NCBI GenBank assembly: GCA_030622545.1
Contig: JAUXGA010000001.1
Span: 1 to 64,000, forward strand
Source: a bacterium
GTDB taxonomy: Bacteria > Electryoneota > RPQS01 > DYHQ01
Length of the DNA: 64,000 bases
Direction: 5' to 3'
Shown here one piece after another: positions 41,501 through 45,564 of this stretch; the first letter of the stretch is position 1, and each line of letters opens with the position of its first letter. The position numbers and the translations under genes are program-made. Under the pieces are notes generated by a model that was not told the DNA's origin, ran no database searches, and worked only from the letters and a program-made list of their open reading frames with translations.

Positions 41501-43917
41501 TAACCGTTAGCAGTCATACTTATGCGATTGATGACCTTGGCCCAACGATTATACCGGTGATACCTGACAGCGGAGAGGTATTTAACCGCAGCCAGGCAAT
41601 CGTCATTGAAGCGTCTTATATGGATGATGGTGGTGTTCTCCTAAGCGCGAATCCTGGTGGAGACGACGCAGGTATGAACATCACAATACCTGCACGCGCA
41701 GGACGGACTGCCCTCGGCAAAACTAATGCTTCATCGAGTCGCACTGATTTGGCACCGCTTGGTATCGAGCGTCCGGGTAGTCGCGGCGCTTCGGGAGCCA
41801 TTTTGGATGGCGGCGGCGCTCATCTTGACGATGTCGGTTCGGGTGTTGACAGCGCGACTGTGAAGGTTATTCGTCCCGACGGTGTGTACATCATTCCGGA
41901 AGTCGGTCCATACTATGAATGGTATGACGATCACCTTAAGTTCACGATGCTACAGCCGCATATACCGGGTAGGTACACGATCAATGTCATAGTTTGGGAT
42001 TGCATCGGAAATTACAACTCGATAAGCTGGCCGTTCTTCGTGTCATCAGATGAGCCAGCTGTCGAATTCGTAGCCCGCTCTGGCGAGTGCGAATATGACG
42101 GTTTCTGGAATCCAGACCAACAGCTGACTGTGGAAGCGACCATCGAAGAAGTTCACGGTGTTAATATAACCCGAGATGGCATCCATCTGAATATCTACCG
42201 TATCTATAATTCGGACAGCGGAAGCGTGGAAGAGTTGCTGGTACCTTATGCCGCGTACTCCTTGAGTCCGCAACCGAATGACGGAGATGTCGCGCAGGTG
42301 TTCACACTGATGGCAACCCCGAGCTTGAATCCTGAACCTGCGGATATCGCTGTTCGCTTCGAGCTGATTGTTGCTGACATCTATGGAACAGAAGCGACAA
42401 TGAACAAGACCTACCAGATTGATCGCATGGCTCCGTGGATCGATATTCTCTCGCCGGCGGAAGTTGTTCCGGAAGGTGAGCTGGTTACGATTCATGCAGT
42501 GTTCAGTGATGATCCGCCTCCGGCGATTGCAACCGCTCCGGGTGGTGATCGCGGCAGGTTTGCCAGTCCGAGCAGTATTCTCTCAGGCACTCCGCAGCAG
42601 AATGGCAGGATTACTCGTGCGACACGTACACGGAGCACCGCTACGGGCGGCTTCGGTGACTGGTCGACGGTTATGACGGGTGGTCTGGATGACTTCGACG
42701 GAAATGCCGGTGTCGATGCGAACTGCGTGCAGTTGCTGCTGCGTCACCCGGATGGCACTATTGCAGACCTGACAAGTGCGTCGACGGTTGACGCTACCAG
42801 CATTACATGGTCTGGAAACCTTGATCGCGGTGATTATGTCATTACCGTGAAGGTTTGCGACTATGTCTGCAACGAAGGCGTTGCCATCTGGAACTTCCGC
42901 GTGGCCAACGGCGCTTGTCCGACCATTGCATTTGTCGAACCGTATTATGTATCCTCAATGCCGCATACCTTCTTGATTGACGTTGTCGATTCCACTGGAG
43001 TCGATGTGGGTAGTCTGCGACTGCTCGTCGAGAAGCTGCAGCGGATTCATACGGATTCGACGGATATCGAACACTACGTCGTTATCACTGACAATGCGTC
43101 GATTGCTTGGGATGGTCAGACAGATTCGCTGTTGGTGACCTACGTCGCTAACTTCTTCCTTGAAAACAGCATGACGGTCAAGGATGTTGGCGTCCGCTTG
43201 ACGCTGTGTGCCAGTGATCTGGATGAGAACCTGTGCTGTGTTTCCAAGAACTACACTGTTGATCAGGATAATCCGTTCATTGACATTGACGGTGTCGTTC
43301 CATCGCTTGACAATCCGCTGGTGATTGATTCCCGTCCGACCTTTATCGTCTCCTTCCATGAAGAAGGAGGCGGAACGGGTCTTGATGCCGATGCGGTTTC
43401 CATCACATTGGCAACGTTGGGCGGCGTTATCCAGGCGGGTGCCACAGAGGTGAACGTTGCACCATCCGGTGCATCAGGCAACGTTTCGTTCCAACCTGAT
43501 GAAGGTCTGGAACCCGGCAAGTATCTGCTGCGCGCCAGTGTGGCGGATATGGGCGGTAATGTGGCGATGGCAGAATGGGTCTATCGTGTCGGCAAAGAAA
43601 TCCCTGTTCTTACCGGCAAGAAATCCTATGTCTGGCCGAATCCGTTCGTGCCGGGTGAAGGTGGAGCCCACTTCGAGTTAGGTGTTACCGGTGAAGGCAC
43701 GGCTTTTGTAATGGTGAAGGTGTACGACATTGCAGGTCAGTTCGTCGCAACCGTTTACGAAGGCCAGTATGAGCCCGGTCAGGCGATTATCTGGCAAGGT
43801 GTCAATGACAAGGGTCAGGAAGTCGCTAACGGCGTCTACTTGGCGCACGTTGTCATCGAAACCGGTGGTCAGGTCTCTGACGAAATCGTCAAGGTCGCCT
43901 TTAAGAAGGTGAAGTAA
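20575..43917 (+). CDS. Giant secreted multidomain protein (about 7,780 aa): serial Ig-like repeats, VWA domain, FlgD/T9SS-like C-terminal domain
   Basis: One uninterrupted frame. Start at 20575 preferred: GAGGAG upstream, then signal peptide MMKSTALFHVFVLSALMVCLFGGASALAQ. Recurrent D-x-x-GN strands (MDRAGNNC, WDQAGNPG, WDSSGNFD, TDWTGNTS, TDDVGNVD, VDCAGNTGD, TDWAGNCAT) and inter-domain VD-x-x-x-P linkers. Confidence 0.88.
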   Translation: MMKSTALFHVFVLSALMVCLFGGASALAQPDIIIDGGFIECVEDTAGTTPNGVIDEGTDSVRVTVFAAIPNGNTGPYNLCFEDSVEAGLWPVPGLGDFDASVPQISYLCNPVTLYRMETQVTANMGLDSLYDADSCLIVATLTFHPQNLIASAGDAALFSVTVKSNDDLDNGPWCRSDPLTVVLPCSINTVTGCGTILWDEYGGFRNDNIVAIDDSVWWVFAADTADMDTFYIDFSCISSDLGSDKVHSGFTGKYRVHALDLLENSLTDTFFVTYCEWDTFYGDLSTTCWDTCYVLRWIDNNPPSTCLACYDSCHIVNGNYIPNDTMGWWPNYGSPWWPYLGVGDTLRIFWSIGYADTCNYPPLSSCRGDTVALCNTLERLRNFDAAWIGVDFSGFVDSCGADPTWWPVNSIPGGTSPYMGPGDSLIAPHKIWIGGPGGYGGIEGDSLLWVDIPIDIVNWPLIQCCIDPTLETGNAPDLYFIDDAGNDYGPEDYQCEFCIDNVCPDGPLADLRQDTLCRRFSPYDSTENRWWSISPDSIRVWLDSLDAAGNPDSLENLFLVGIDVRSEPDEITGDIVAVLDWFNPLLAPQYIPFERDTWLFPEGPYDSAAFDWYGKQGTDSLDPWLDLTNICPLGFNVGLTYARFMDRAGNNCIWGWDNDSTTVLPNYTQRNRIHAVVDTCIPDVVVLSDTLTVMNIVLGSGAPVPIGPETGYPTYQWTTGDEDPILRFRPERFFDQGLHDSCLVERLFAHVLVERVVEFGCGTWPNPDDTAGFYSHEDSTDGSATWLWSPIDFYANDVNGPIIQFHWGHEFPGGGYLNDGLYRLELQILDDAGMIYTDPCYVWLNGTGPCFDTVRVAGPDTACALHFFTDDTMCVYIVTDTTAEFVEVDWSCIPNLNTDCTFVHTVSYDSTHIAGGLAEWMVCIEGILADYIDTVDTDNNHYELDSLAQKGVCDTNDCGLQTIGVYAWDSDSVMSRYYQVDCHQIPDGCQEAILGLTPCPRIVSGHPEFFFYNPDTMAADSAANLGFPWGPEPDWNAISPGNLDHAYSASLNWAQDNVQDTVFMRVLIDSLTINALGGDTIEISIRNDNETPTRERVIRRPLYHQPDTLANNSIYHGRLTRYYNPADGLLTPYFQFIYMWNGTWFISGGMDSIEMVDFNKQDTVLVTVTVIDSNDALECDSVFADLDVDNINPEFYDWTGIAAGTRDPNTGSTPSVWNLGVDNDCGFRFGEGDTFKLKVKLSESVHFDSAAYPNTDGSWRDPGTGEWKLTRNWQISAIDNMTEDLLIVAGDTIKVWLDEVIEDSVAYDSSYYTLIGRFTNIPDDYCNTNVNLLIRSAWDQAGNPGRYNNPVYTDAYEADACEDTSFAIYIVNIDPFIIGCPLVWNLTDSIPGWIAPEDLDVEVIASIIETPEVWACTLGTIPDSIQHIRGNFQQITDDPNPWLNADSVGAWYLWADTSVCDSLEFWARDYYWWLVADSSDLATIHCDGDTLDFWIRFNTFGGASDTGFFDECVQVDVNEPVWVNAWAEDTAGTMEITDTTCADPHAPIILWANFTDDMIDCPTGNGLGVVDTLIWADISGITGDTTDTKVAPDSIWPDLGVPPYGYAFWTVIPDTAFWCHAETLVTWDALALTDSIGHYDRELFFRDTLCFHSDCMPPVFDYAVAGCDTDTVTVPTPTCVNMPIYGYLSPGNPIYLLACFNDPDTDSSLGIDSLWVDLSELDMTTSGWIAAEDTCWADSFYTVCGYWGYTTSYVLNQPFDNLDTAWVWFKAMDNFGNVDSFHVAIGVIDTLPPIVDFIYTIGDDSVRAYVTPADEHVTVYADLIPGDTYMASGPKDVWADFSRFMCDSAQRAGYDTLYADLVYETSPGNWRAFWGYDSLYYVSLGYNSITPFFLHVCDSLHMPANLSPPDGPDPIGLDVGAEGLYDTLWVHVTDSACNVGTHYNIFEISGGDSTVPDVDSVWVMTNRCDTTLGFISSQPLDSLHIEVWAWMDTMFNGYEDTLRIDSLQADLAGLNPTLYGWTDWGMPGHYGGWPVYGDANDPNHGQAFWDLVMDGQGRTRLVAKWVNLTAEGLGCGDSVVVPVKGIRQTGGGGSHGYYLDVEYGQAWVDTTRPYIYDMRVYNSTVSPDDTTWVSPNFPVYVDICAVDTICWPGYGNEPGFDLAMGDPPDGPYISFCAGAENALRDLWTWDTTSFSVEYNGGDTVCLRWIGMPIYDDTCNLVDYDNLNGCVTAYIQDCLSNPAYPVTKEVTTDDRPPEYVLSAVRGDYTFETPFPGDPDSVGIDSVLVLRRGIYNLDWDSLMTVYVVVDNWPGDTLISFTQTWIDFRHPTNHPALNFMIDGPDTVANPDVVFYNTDGMHRDSIVWYVPLYGSELFDVTIPSDKYYFALQLSDTFGNSIGDTNSMGEWTTLFCDSSDEGLDSAIVFTIQNYNVPNPGMVLLADSMNKWNNEKLSPDTAENLYKIWHPMGAKSEEELEWRWYTNSTRFFIFVEDPVLQHDLIDNDADGLVDELGEGVDFYTADVRINNYPQVAHVDSMNSGGVWINYLWFEDNFSEGQYNVELFISDIYGHRDTLGLAMYSPDTLALQFFEDESCPMGVQMVFADTNMVDVPINYNGMDVTALDLSLYQLPDSLFVYKNFAWLDIELTDSTIFNSIPPVPGSGVDTDTSTTPDSTNWNNGLATSIVLYDPTMTPVPHFVQRYYLDLANFPHATLVDTTGTALESLPDGIYTIVLDPLDRVGNSCVYTWQFILDRTCPSIDSLYVTQSGFGIAEDTLYASWDYVEIKAHVNDLLDGVDSVVFDYCFDANRDGVLDAYPFWIQANILSVPNSATDSTYMWACYWSVMNLPWSSEDTLGMPPVDTLGRCINRYFVRIQAWDHFSNTCEYYIPVDIIDDIAPLAYIVYPPQGAVFNSQIDSEMVVTAYDSVGGTYDPMPGDTFTFNPLGRWFDLAKGMFQYKYYEAPGTYVSGNDDPAAGWVTIRTGLPDSLGGDTSTYRAPDDSFHVRLNIADWPSHQYNMRFWTFDVCGNNDPLNTPVVTFWVQEDTINPIASITWPDPDMWVTDLHCSTGFVPIRATVPFYFDIDSVEFWYVDSLTIPGIGQHIHIGSVTQADSVNWNWAHYFSTDLWDTRHLLSGFYWLYAIAWDSSGNFDANPHWSRVMLDNTPGEITDCWISDPDSDATNKYFEIDATREDTMFVLRATAKDSIVDMWGVTHYGDIRWVQFQVLTRFGVWEDLDTNFTDPMGYNPLYGADIYVGNANGVYNGISCDNVPDTAGIYECYVMFSDFGNSPLDSIRFRAYCADGTDRTWPDPPESDKYWGHPNWEGDRNRDCGLDRDAVLCSNSLMIYDQLPEGVYLWARNHSDFDDDLPVFGGGISPLARFGCNDPYALDTVLFVAKYDTLPGDEWLLHFVYWRSGAWDADTTVTVPGDTMYIPNDISLNPSAPALGPIGLINAWDSLYVIWTDIRQWIANDAALHGYTNVDLTFAAYVTDWTGNTSPLMDDTSKFTIRWDCQAPICEITDPDAGDPLWATNDDCDTYTALQAYMDSSLEANRELWEWGWTVGDLWETHWYWSYVGGPLNDTGMVDSDLFDAGCWPDPYGWHRDSTDQWGCCYYDRFNVEWNNTLFRTVEGYKAGTGQIWMVVTDDVGNVDTCMVEVEVDNEAPYAPITHVSYVQNDPGDPGNRVRVTHEVTWLRDSDPDTIEILYNRGTDPGGDDPEAFVIFYCDADKVLNCTGDPIDIHNVQLWELCQDTSRNHVCPGDTLPSDSVLFDTFKEAQEFDQYPPDDDANDRYEIALLLDNTYTPGTYHFSFIATDDYGNIEGDANMNDTLTIACGGRPADPDITKIDLFVRVVNVNEPQVVIRQPDYGHTCVHEQILLSAEDATDPTYFTGEIDTVFFWTQTDGGDSLLGFDTDTTGAVYTFELYEEEVPGMAGWYVANSYQWFAERDLFPDVWVRVLNPNGSIYNTFDMEYSGGRWSYNAYLSYNPAGFQYFFIIDANDNNEADPNPYDRHVNDPRYTCTGADTAVVQVWDWSLDFDTRVLTNRSYNFWTEVVWHDTVGYHVIENPSEGDSTHVFFVDNEPAEGTSDIEFDVTRVAAGMQAPGEGGVCNPADIVWFVTDIQAIDGFYNLPVEDICKVVYQRSYTNYDNYLAEDSTGWENVDTVYSNQDSGWTEAWPGSWVAVNPLIDNLDNDGDGLVDETADVQAGDGVGEENVRIWVRAVIVDQCGNTFYTEPDSLWLDVSEAQACITEIEGVSPADNQTIIIPEDHNIEVIATDHSAPFDQAILGRFQYRTLPPDTNGWMDMQPMMGSGETSVVRHVHGVFTFIWDLDSLHALPGSPDPENWYQGRVVAEDTVNNNDSCDNVICQITFRLNDITPAARVEMYIVYSDTDTASTCTVDSVYYINPDPPYYLRGVFAPTSIDTGLASLTFQYRTRDCADMIYTVSEWRNIETIWEPIENDTANVTDSVTFQPRPEDVGDQGFDLRVIVEDYNGNDTSDVWTLWVDETPITQAEDDIPTVYYEILHEGVVIINEDALLTVVYEPDPVSCEVNVAEAWLEVTEVDTVSPTTYDLGYFVWDTLGTWVFDFGGNICSTFAAAGGSGQYYFDIYTVDCAGNTGDRRVLIDAGGDLGVFDVLTVDCIEPVCGDLYRTDDCENLVANGGETVHLSWEIFERTLSFDGEHTFTDLELVYLIADYNGGDEIASDSLMPDSVVGDSVAYFTWNTQTVTDDSTAVVLWLHAFDTAENNEQVCDTVFILREGSPPEHAAIDSITYWAWDCVAETLALFTDRIFDGTTEVGCDDSVIVYGSLPEYQQYIEYVELWVQRQGGDSTLEDDQDWNPSWTSNGADYHLDWVPDTSGYYRVWVIAYDDACTQQEGTTIDEFWAYVDCDDPYGWIAAANGVPTQGPSVVDTFEVEMWSGDHDPTYFWVEWADNLDPNDSTQVGNQVALWAKPHHWPNDSDTYDQVWTRVDSIPSPCNAHFIIWIDSIYHCGDTLDLVIVAEDRWGNTTEFDLDDPWYAYEVFNTGRYDVGIIHDTEPPVTHIWGVGTENDPSTDVVINQQTHEVTIVGGDTVDVYLHAFSQVGDGSLERVVFEMSFDGITWDELGTDYEGEDPSQYCEGMDPPQPWWCDTEHPILWSMLWDISGIDGDVYIRTWGEDLCANIETDPVVYTVHIDATPPMAKVFVWYEGVNVDTVYCEDWDEEQIPDSAERFSIFTLGGCPDPLTPWDVYGAEWYMKRATDYPLGDSSWCVIGDDSTAPFSMRDVNFWDGSIGPCPYPQPGVWYDIAILANDRLGNIMTWDRFLNYGEGMTYEEKWADLIARGFVKRFKVVDYTAPVAYDLVLWPDQTPDSSVIFLTASCSLQVTVADPDVEAVTFGTREYGQTGPFTEIERVEGDSLLPPFAPVEGYWNTELLNGTYVVGAFAEDDLGNMDGDPAGGVPPQHTRTVNIDNEKPEALVDHVEQEGVTVTTLERGTEAIFYIEANDNFGLRNVSLYYRESGGNPDNWTLIPDTVTAWPYTIHWVVPTTAVVGWTYDFAAIATDLVNLTDEMDHQGNYIVDWSAEITDTDAYITLFTIGGQDAATVPHVHGTDVELVAHFEPNLDYVRFVWIRGGDTTTICTVPVTIGDTVATNDACPWDVTALVEGPGEVGAIGSADLGGELVTIGYDYRDVEIDHSLVLSLGDHTPVSHDVLGGACGAEAAALNASVGLVLDYSGSMSGAIDDLEDAAHLFVDNMQAGDRGAIIKFASTTQVMQDFTDDLDALHTAIDAVPSVGSSTYLFDAICSTAVLITPETNRRVIVAMTDGESSGSVDAAITCANDANATVYTVGLGAANGAILQQIADETGGQYYHAPEASDLADIYEQIAGEILTGGALIPDDLIVEFLTPPSDNMIDTVWFEWKRTADPDLDPLYTPIGRAIWDEATGKWAYQWEAFNEDCNLISIRAVTWDRSVPTPNRSYIIFADSVHMDNCDPIVNITNINGDLTPANMEIPKGEVVNIAVTAYDVFADGGNSWVKGDSGIVSVCIYYRAEGDISWLYLGCPTSPTWDVVWNTGGLSFGAYELQAVATDWAGNCATTTITINITDALYQRAFIVGYDRDDDYACPDTLWAITDDCDENTTDYVRFQYSTDEGETWVALGEDQTGEDFCLECFQYHIWSVQLEFDVIPEGAIFRAIATDESGNDDPEPAVFAFADVTDSPEPVVWAYDWVQVPVMEGQVPWVFSVLEDHSEVCFTDHELVCVNPVEGDPMHYAGLLDPNRTSPCRIYNTDGMLTVFSSVYDEETGHMMISRYFMDIHQTDNLGGSNGWLTSETGQTQIYVPSHGLWEDGTIYFEPYLDAQTVNLIPVEQPYYTLASDVENIYFGGDLEGADLVPSSFKLRFYGIPEGAAPDQIVPVWWNEVGGVWSELGIQYAEVDTVNWTVTFQSRIDQVTYAPEGEECFFVTFAVMVREVGFTIDGPYFVDAYEGYWDYPDSCYYTPERGPTIGDDPAYWVVLCDGDGVPPEEWIDVWLDDIRIIHNGVAVEFVGYPDIFLDDYDDVSGIYKVYFNHAEWACIHSPWHCEMQAGPHTIRFRVYDGVGHEVEAAAPFYVDVTGPDVFTWGRYICHNTEMIATITDLEACINLESLELTIWNLLDPGGEHLHYYHDVMTITEVENGYQVNFILTFDDLDQLLLLEGNDINELAVTWYVENTLALENAENTFLYIVDLEPPVIVPVSPVGEAYDNDGDGVANEDPRDCINNDGDYWWYGGEWQERFDEDWIDYEPDTLFFGERPTIQGAMNDNPQCGSGASGVNLETFHLFIDGVDFTIADTANADLNFTVLQPGNDDAFFLFGGTDNEILDQFYEPGEHRITVIAGDSVCGNIAGYPFSWTYYIMVPGPAISFLSPEGCGDWFDPEGVNEFGFVVDGTGVPIAINGIEYSVFILPSGELISGPTVINPETPTHHEEMVTIAYPFQDDDLGIAIEVTARAQMSGDDYGVTVSSHTYAIDDLGPTIIPVIPDSGEVFNRSQAIVIEASYMDDGGVLLSANPGGDDAGMNITIPARAGRTALGKTNASSSRTDLAPLGIERPGSRGASGAILDGGGAHLDDVGSGVDSATVKVIRPDGVYIIPEVGPYYEWYDDHLKFTMLQPHIPGRYTINVIVWDCIGNYNSISWPFFVSSDEPAVEFVARSGECEYDGFWNPDQQLTVEATIEEVHGVNITRDGIHLNIYRIYNSDSGSVEELLVPYAAYSLSPQPNDGDVAQVFTLMATPSLNPEPADIAVRFELIVADIYGTEATMNKTYQIDRMAPWIDILSPAEVVPEGELVTIHAVFSDDPPPAIATAPGGDRGRFASPSSILSGTPQQNGRITRATRTRSTATGGFGDWSTVMTGGLDDFDGNAGVDANCVQLLLRHPDGTIADLTSASTVDATSITWSGNLDRGDYVITVKVCDYVCNEGVAIWNFRVANGACPTIAFVEPYYVSSMPHTFLIDVVDSTGVDVGSLRLLVEKLQRIHTDSTDIEHYVVITDNASIAWDGQTDSLLVTYVANFFLENSMTVKDVGVRLTLCASDLDENLCCVSKNYTVDQDNPFIDIDGVVPSLDNPLVIDSRPTFIVSFHEEGGGTGLDADAVSITLATLGGVIQAGATEVNVAPSGASGNVSFQPDEGLEPGKYLLRASVADMGGNVAMAEWVYRVGKEIPVLTGKKSYVWPNPFVPGEGGAHFELGVTGEGTAFVMVKVYDIAGQFVATVYEGQYEPGQAIIWQGVNDKGQEVANGVYLAHVVIETGGQVSDEIVKVAFKKVK
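37681..38181 (+). other. von Willebrand factor A domain inside the giant protein
   Basis: NASVGLVLDYSGSMSGAIDDLEDAAHLFVDNMQAGDRGAIIKFASTTQVMQDFTDD...RRVIVAMTDGESSGSVDAAITCANDANATVYTVGLG; MIDAS DxSGS plus downstream MTDG. Confidence 0.9.
40681..43593 (+). repeat. Alternating two-domain (A-B) protein super-repeat at the C-terminal end of the giant protein
   Basis: A units share SGVNLETFHLFIDGVDF / SGVDSATVKVIRPDGVYI / AGVDANCVQLLLRHPDGTIA / TGLDADAVSITLATLGGVIQ; B units begin PAISFLSPEG / PAVEFVARSG / PTIAFVEPYY. Confidence 0.7.
43618..43917 (+). other. FlgD-like/T9SS-type C-terminal domain of the giant protein
   Basis: KKSYVWPNPFVPGEGGAHFELGV...MVKVYDIAGQFVATVYEGQYEPGQAIIWQGVNDKGQEVANGVYLAHVVIETGGQ. 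Confidence 0.8.
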
Positions 43918-43928
43918 GAAAACAAATA

Positions 43929-43958
43929 CGGTGGGGCTGCTGCAAAGCGGCCTCACCG
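43929..43958 (+). other. Intergenic hairpin without T-tract between the giant gene and the PorV-OmpA gene
   Basis: CGGTGGGGC-tgctgcaaagcg-GCCTCACCG stem with one G-T pair; not followed by a T-run. Confidence 0.5.
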
Positions 43959-44006
43959 ACTTAAAAGATTTTAAATCTATTTCCGTTCGACAGGAGGAGG
44001 GATAAC

Positions 44007-45449
44007 ATGTCCCGATACAGGATGATCGTACTAAGCGCGGCTCTCATAGCTCTCATGCTGGCCACGACCGGTTTCGCGCAAAACCACGCAGGTCCGTGGC
44101 TCCGTATGGGTGTTGGTGCCAAAGCAATGGCAATGGGCGCTGCTCAGACGGCGGTTGCTGAAGACGCCACGGCGGCTTACTGGAATCCGGCTGCACTCGC
44201 GGGTCTTCGGAAGTTCGAAGCTTCACTCATGTATACAGCGGGGATGAAGGCCGAGCGAAACCACAATTATGTGAGTGCTGCTTTGTGTTTGGACCGCATC
44301 GGATCGTTCAGCCTCTCCTGGTTGAACGGCGGAATTACGGGCATTGAACAGCGAACCGGCCCGACCGAAACACCCGATGCGATGTTCGACGTGGCGAATA
44401 ACGCTTTCCAACTTTCCTACGCGCGTTTACTCGGACAAATCGCTTTCGGGATTTCCGCAAGATACTTGCAGGAGGATCTGGCGGACAACGACGGTTATGG
44501 CATCGATGCAGGACTTCACATTCCTCTCTATGATGAACTCTTCTTTGGAGCCATGGTCCGCGATCTCGATGGGAAGTTCGGCCCGGATCGTCTGCCGTAT
44601 GAATGGCGTTTCGGCATGGGAATTCTCCCTTGGAAGAGTGTCACTTTGACCGGTGATTTCGTCAAGGTGAAAGAAGAAGAGGCAACGGTGTGCACCGGTG
44701 GTGCATTTGATTTCGATATCAGTGACCATAGCAGCTTCTATCTGGCGGCTGGAATGAACGACATGTTGCGCGACAGTCGTGGATTCACCGCCGGTCTGGG
44801 ATTCAACTTCAACAACTGGGCGATTCAATACGCCTATGTGACCGAGCCAGCAGAATTCCTGGAGCAGAATCATCGCCTTTCGGTGAACTTCTTCTTCCAA
44901 GACAGGTGCACTCCGTTCCGGAGCATCTTTGGCTCGCTCAAGCGTGAAGCGAAACCCGCGGCAGCTCACAAGCCTCATCCTCCCGCAGGACCCAAAGAAT
45001 TCATTCACCGCTATATCTTCGAGGGAAGTCCTTCCATGAAGCTGTCCCTCGAAATCCTGCGGCCGACCCAGAAAGACAGTATTCGAAAGGTATGGGAAGA
45101 GGTCGGCGGAACGATTTCCTTCCCAGGAGTCAACTTTGCGACAGCTTCAGCGGAGATTACCGACGAATTCAGTCGTGTCCTTGATGGAGTTGCACAACTG
45201 ATTAACGAGCATCCTGAGATTCAGCTCCTTGAAATTCAGGGTCATACCGACAATACCGGTACGGACGCGATTAATGTCCCGTTGTCGGCGGCGCGGTCGG
45301 AATCCGTGCGAAATTACCTGATTTCTCGCGGCGTAGATGCCAGTCGCCTGCAGGCGAAGGGCTTTGCGAGCACGAAGCCGGTTGCGTCGAATGCGACAAC
45401 GGAGGGACGCTATCAGAATCGCCGGGTTGATCTCGTACGCATACGGTAA
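44007..45449 (+). CDS. PorV/PorQ-like outer-membrane barrel fused to C-terminal OmpA peptidoglycan-binding domain
   Basis: N-terminal GPWLRMGVGAKAMAMGAAQTAVAEDATAAYWNPAALAGL; C-terminal LLEIQGHTDNTGTDAINVPLSAARSESVRNYLISRGVDASRLQAKGFASTKPVASNATTEGRYQNRRVDLVRIR. Confidence 0.88.
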   Translation: MSRYRMIVLSAALIALMLATTGFAQNHAGPWLRMGVGAKAMAMGAAQTAVAEDATAAYWNPAALAGLRKFEASLMYTAGMKAERNHNYVSAALCLDRIGSFSLSWLNGGITGIEQRTGPTETPDAMFDVANNAFQLSYARLLGQIAFGISARYLQEDLADNDGYGIDAGLHIPLYDELFFGAMVRDLDGKFGPDRLPYEWRFGMGILPWKSVTLTGDFVKVKEEEATVCTGGAFDFDISDHSSFYLAAGMNDMLRDSRGFTAGLGFNFNNWAIQYAYVTEPAEFLEQNHRLSVNFFFQDRCTPFRSIFGSLKREAKPAAAHKPHPPAGPKEFIHRYIFEGSPSMKLSLEILRPTQKDSIRKVWEEVGGTISFPGVNFATASAEITDEFSRVLDGVAQLINEHPEIQLLEIQGHTDNTGTDAINVPLSAARSESVRNYLISRGVDASRLQAKGFASTKPVASNATTEGRYQNRRVDLVRIR

Positions 45450-45473
45450 ATGAAGCTTCTTGTTTTCTCTTTG

Positions 45474-45510
45474 GAAAAGAGCACCGACCCGTCGTGTGCT
45501 CTTTTCTTTT
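45474..45510 (+). terminator. Rho-independent terminator after the PorV-OmpA gene
   Basis: GAAAAGAGCAC-cgacccgtc-GTGCTCTTTTC with TTTT. Confidence 0.85.
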
Positions 45511-45564
45511 CAGAAGTGGAATCACCCAAAAGCAGCCGTCTCTTCGAATATAGGAGATAGTACT

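Noticed and set aside
20575-43917. Intein, CRISPR or phage tail-fibre explanation for the giant repetitive region
   Set aside because: No intein splice-block motifs, no identical DNA direct repeats with spacers, and no phage structural neighbours; repeats are divergent at protein level with a signal peptide and sorting-like C-terminus.
45460-45564. N-terminal extension of the FG-GAP ORF given in the track
   Set aside because: It overlaps the terminator hairpin at 45474-45510; a signal peptide begins at 45565.
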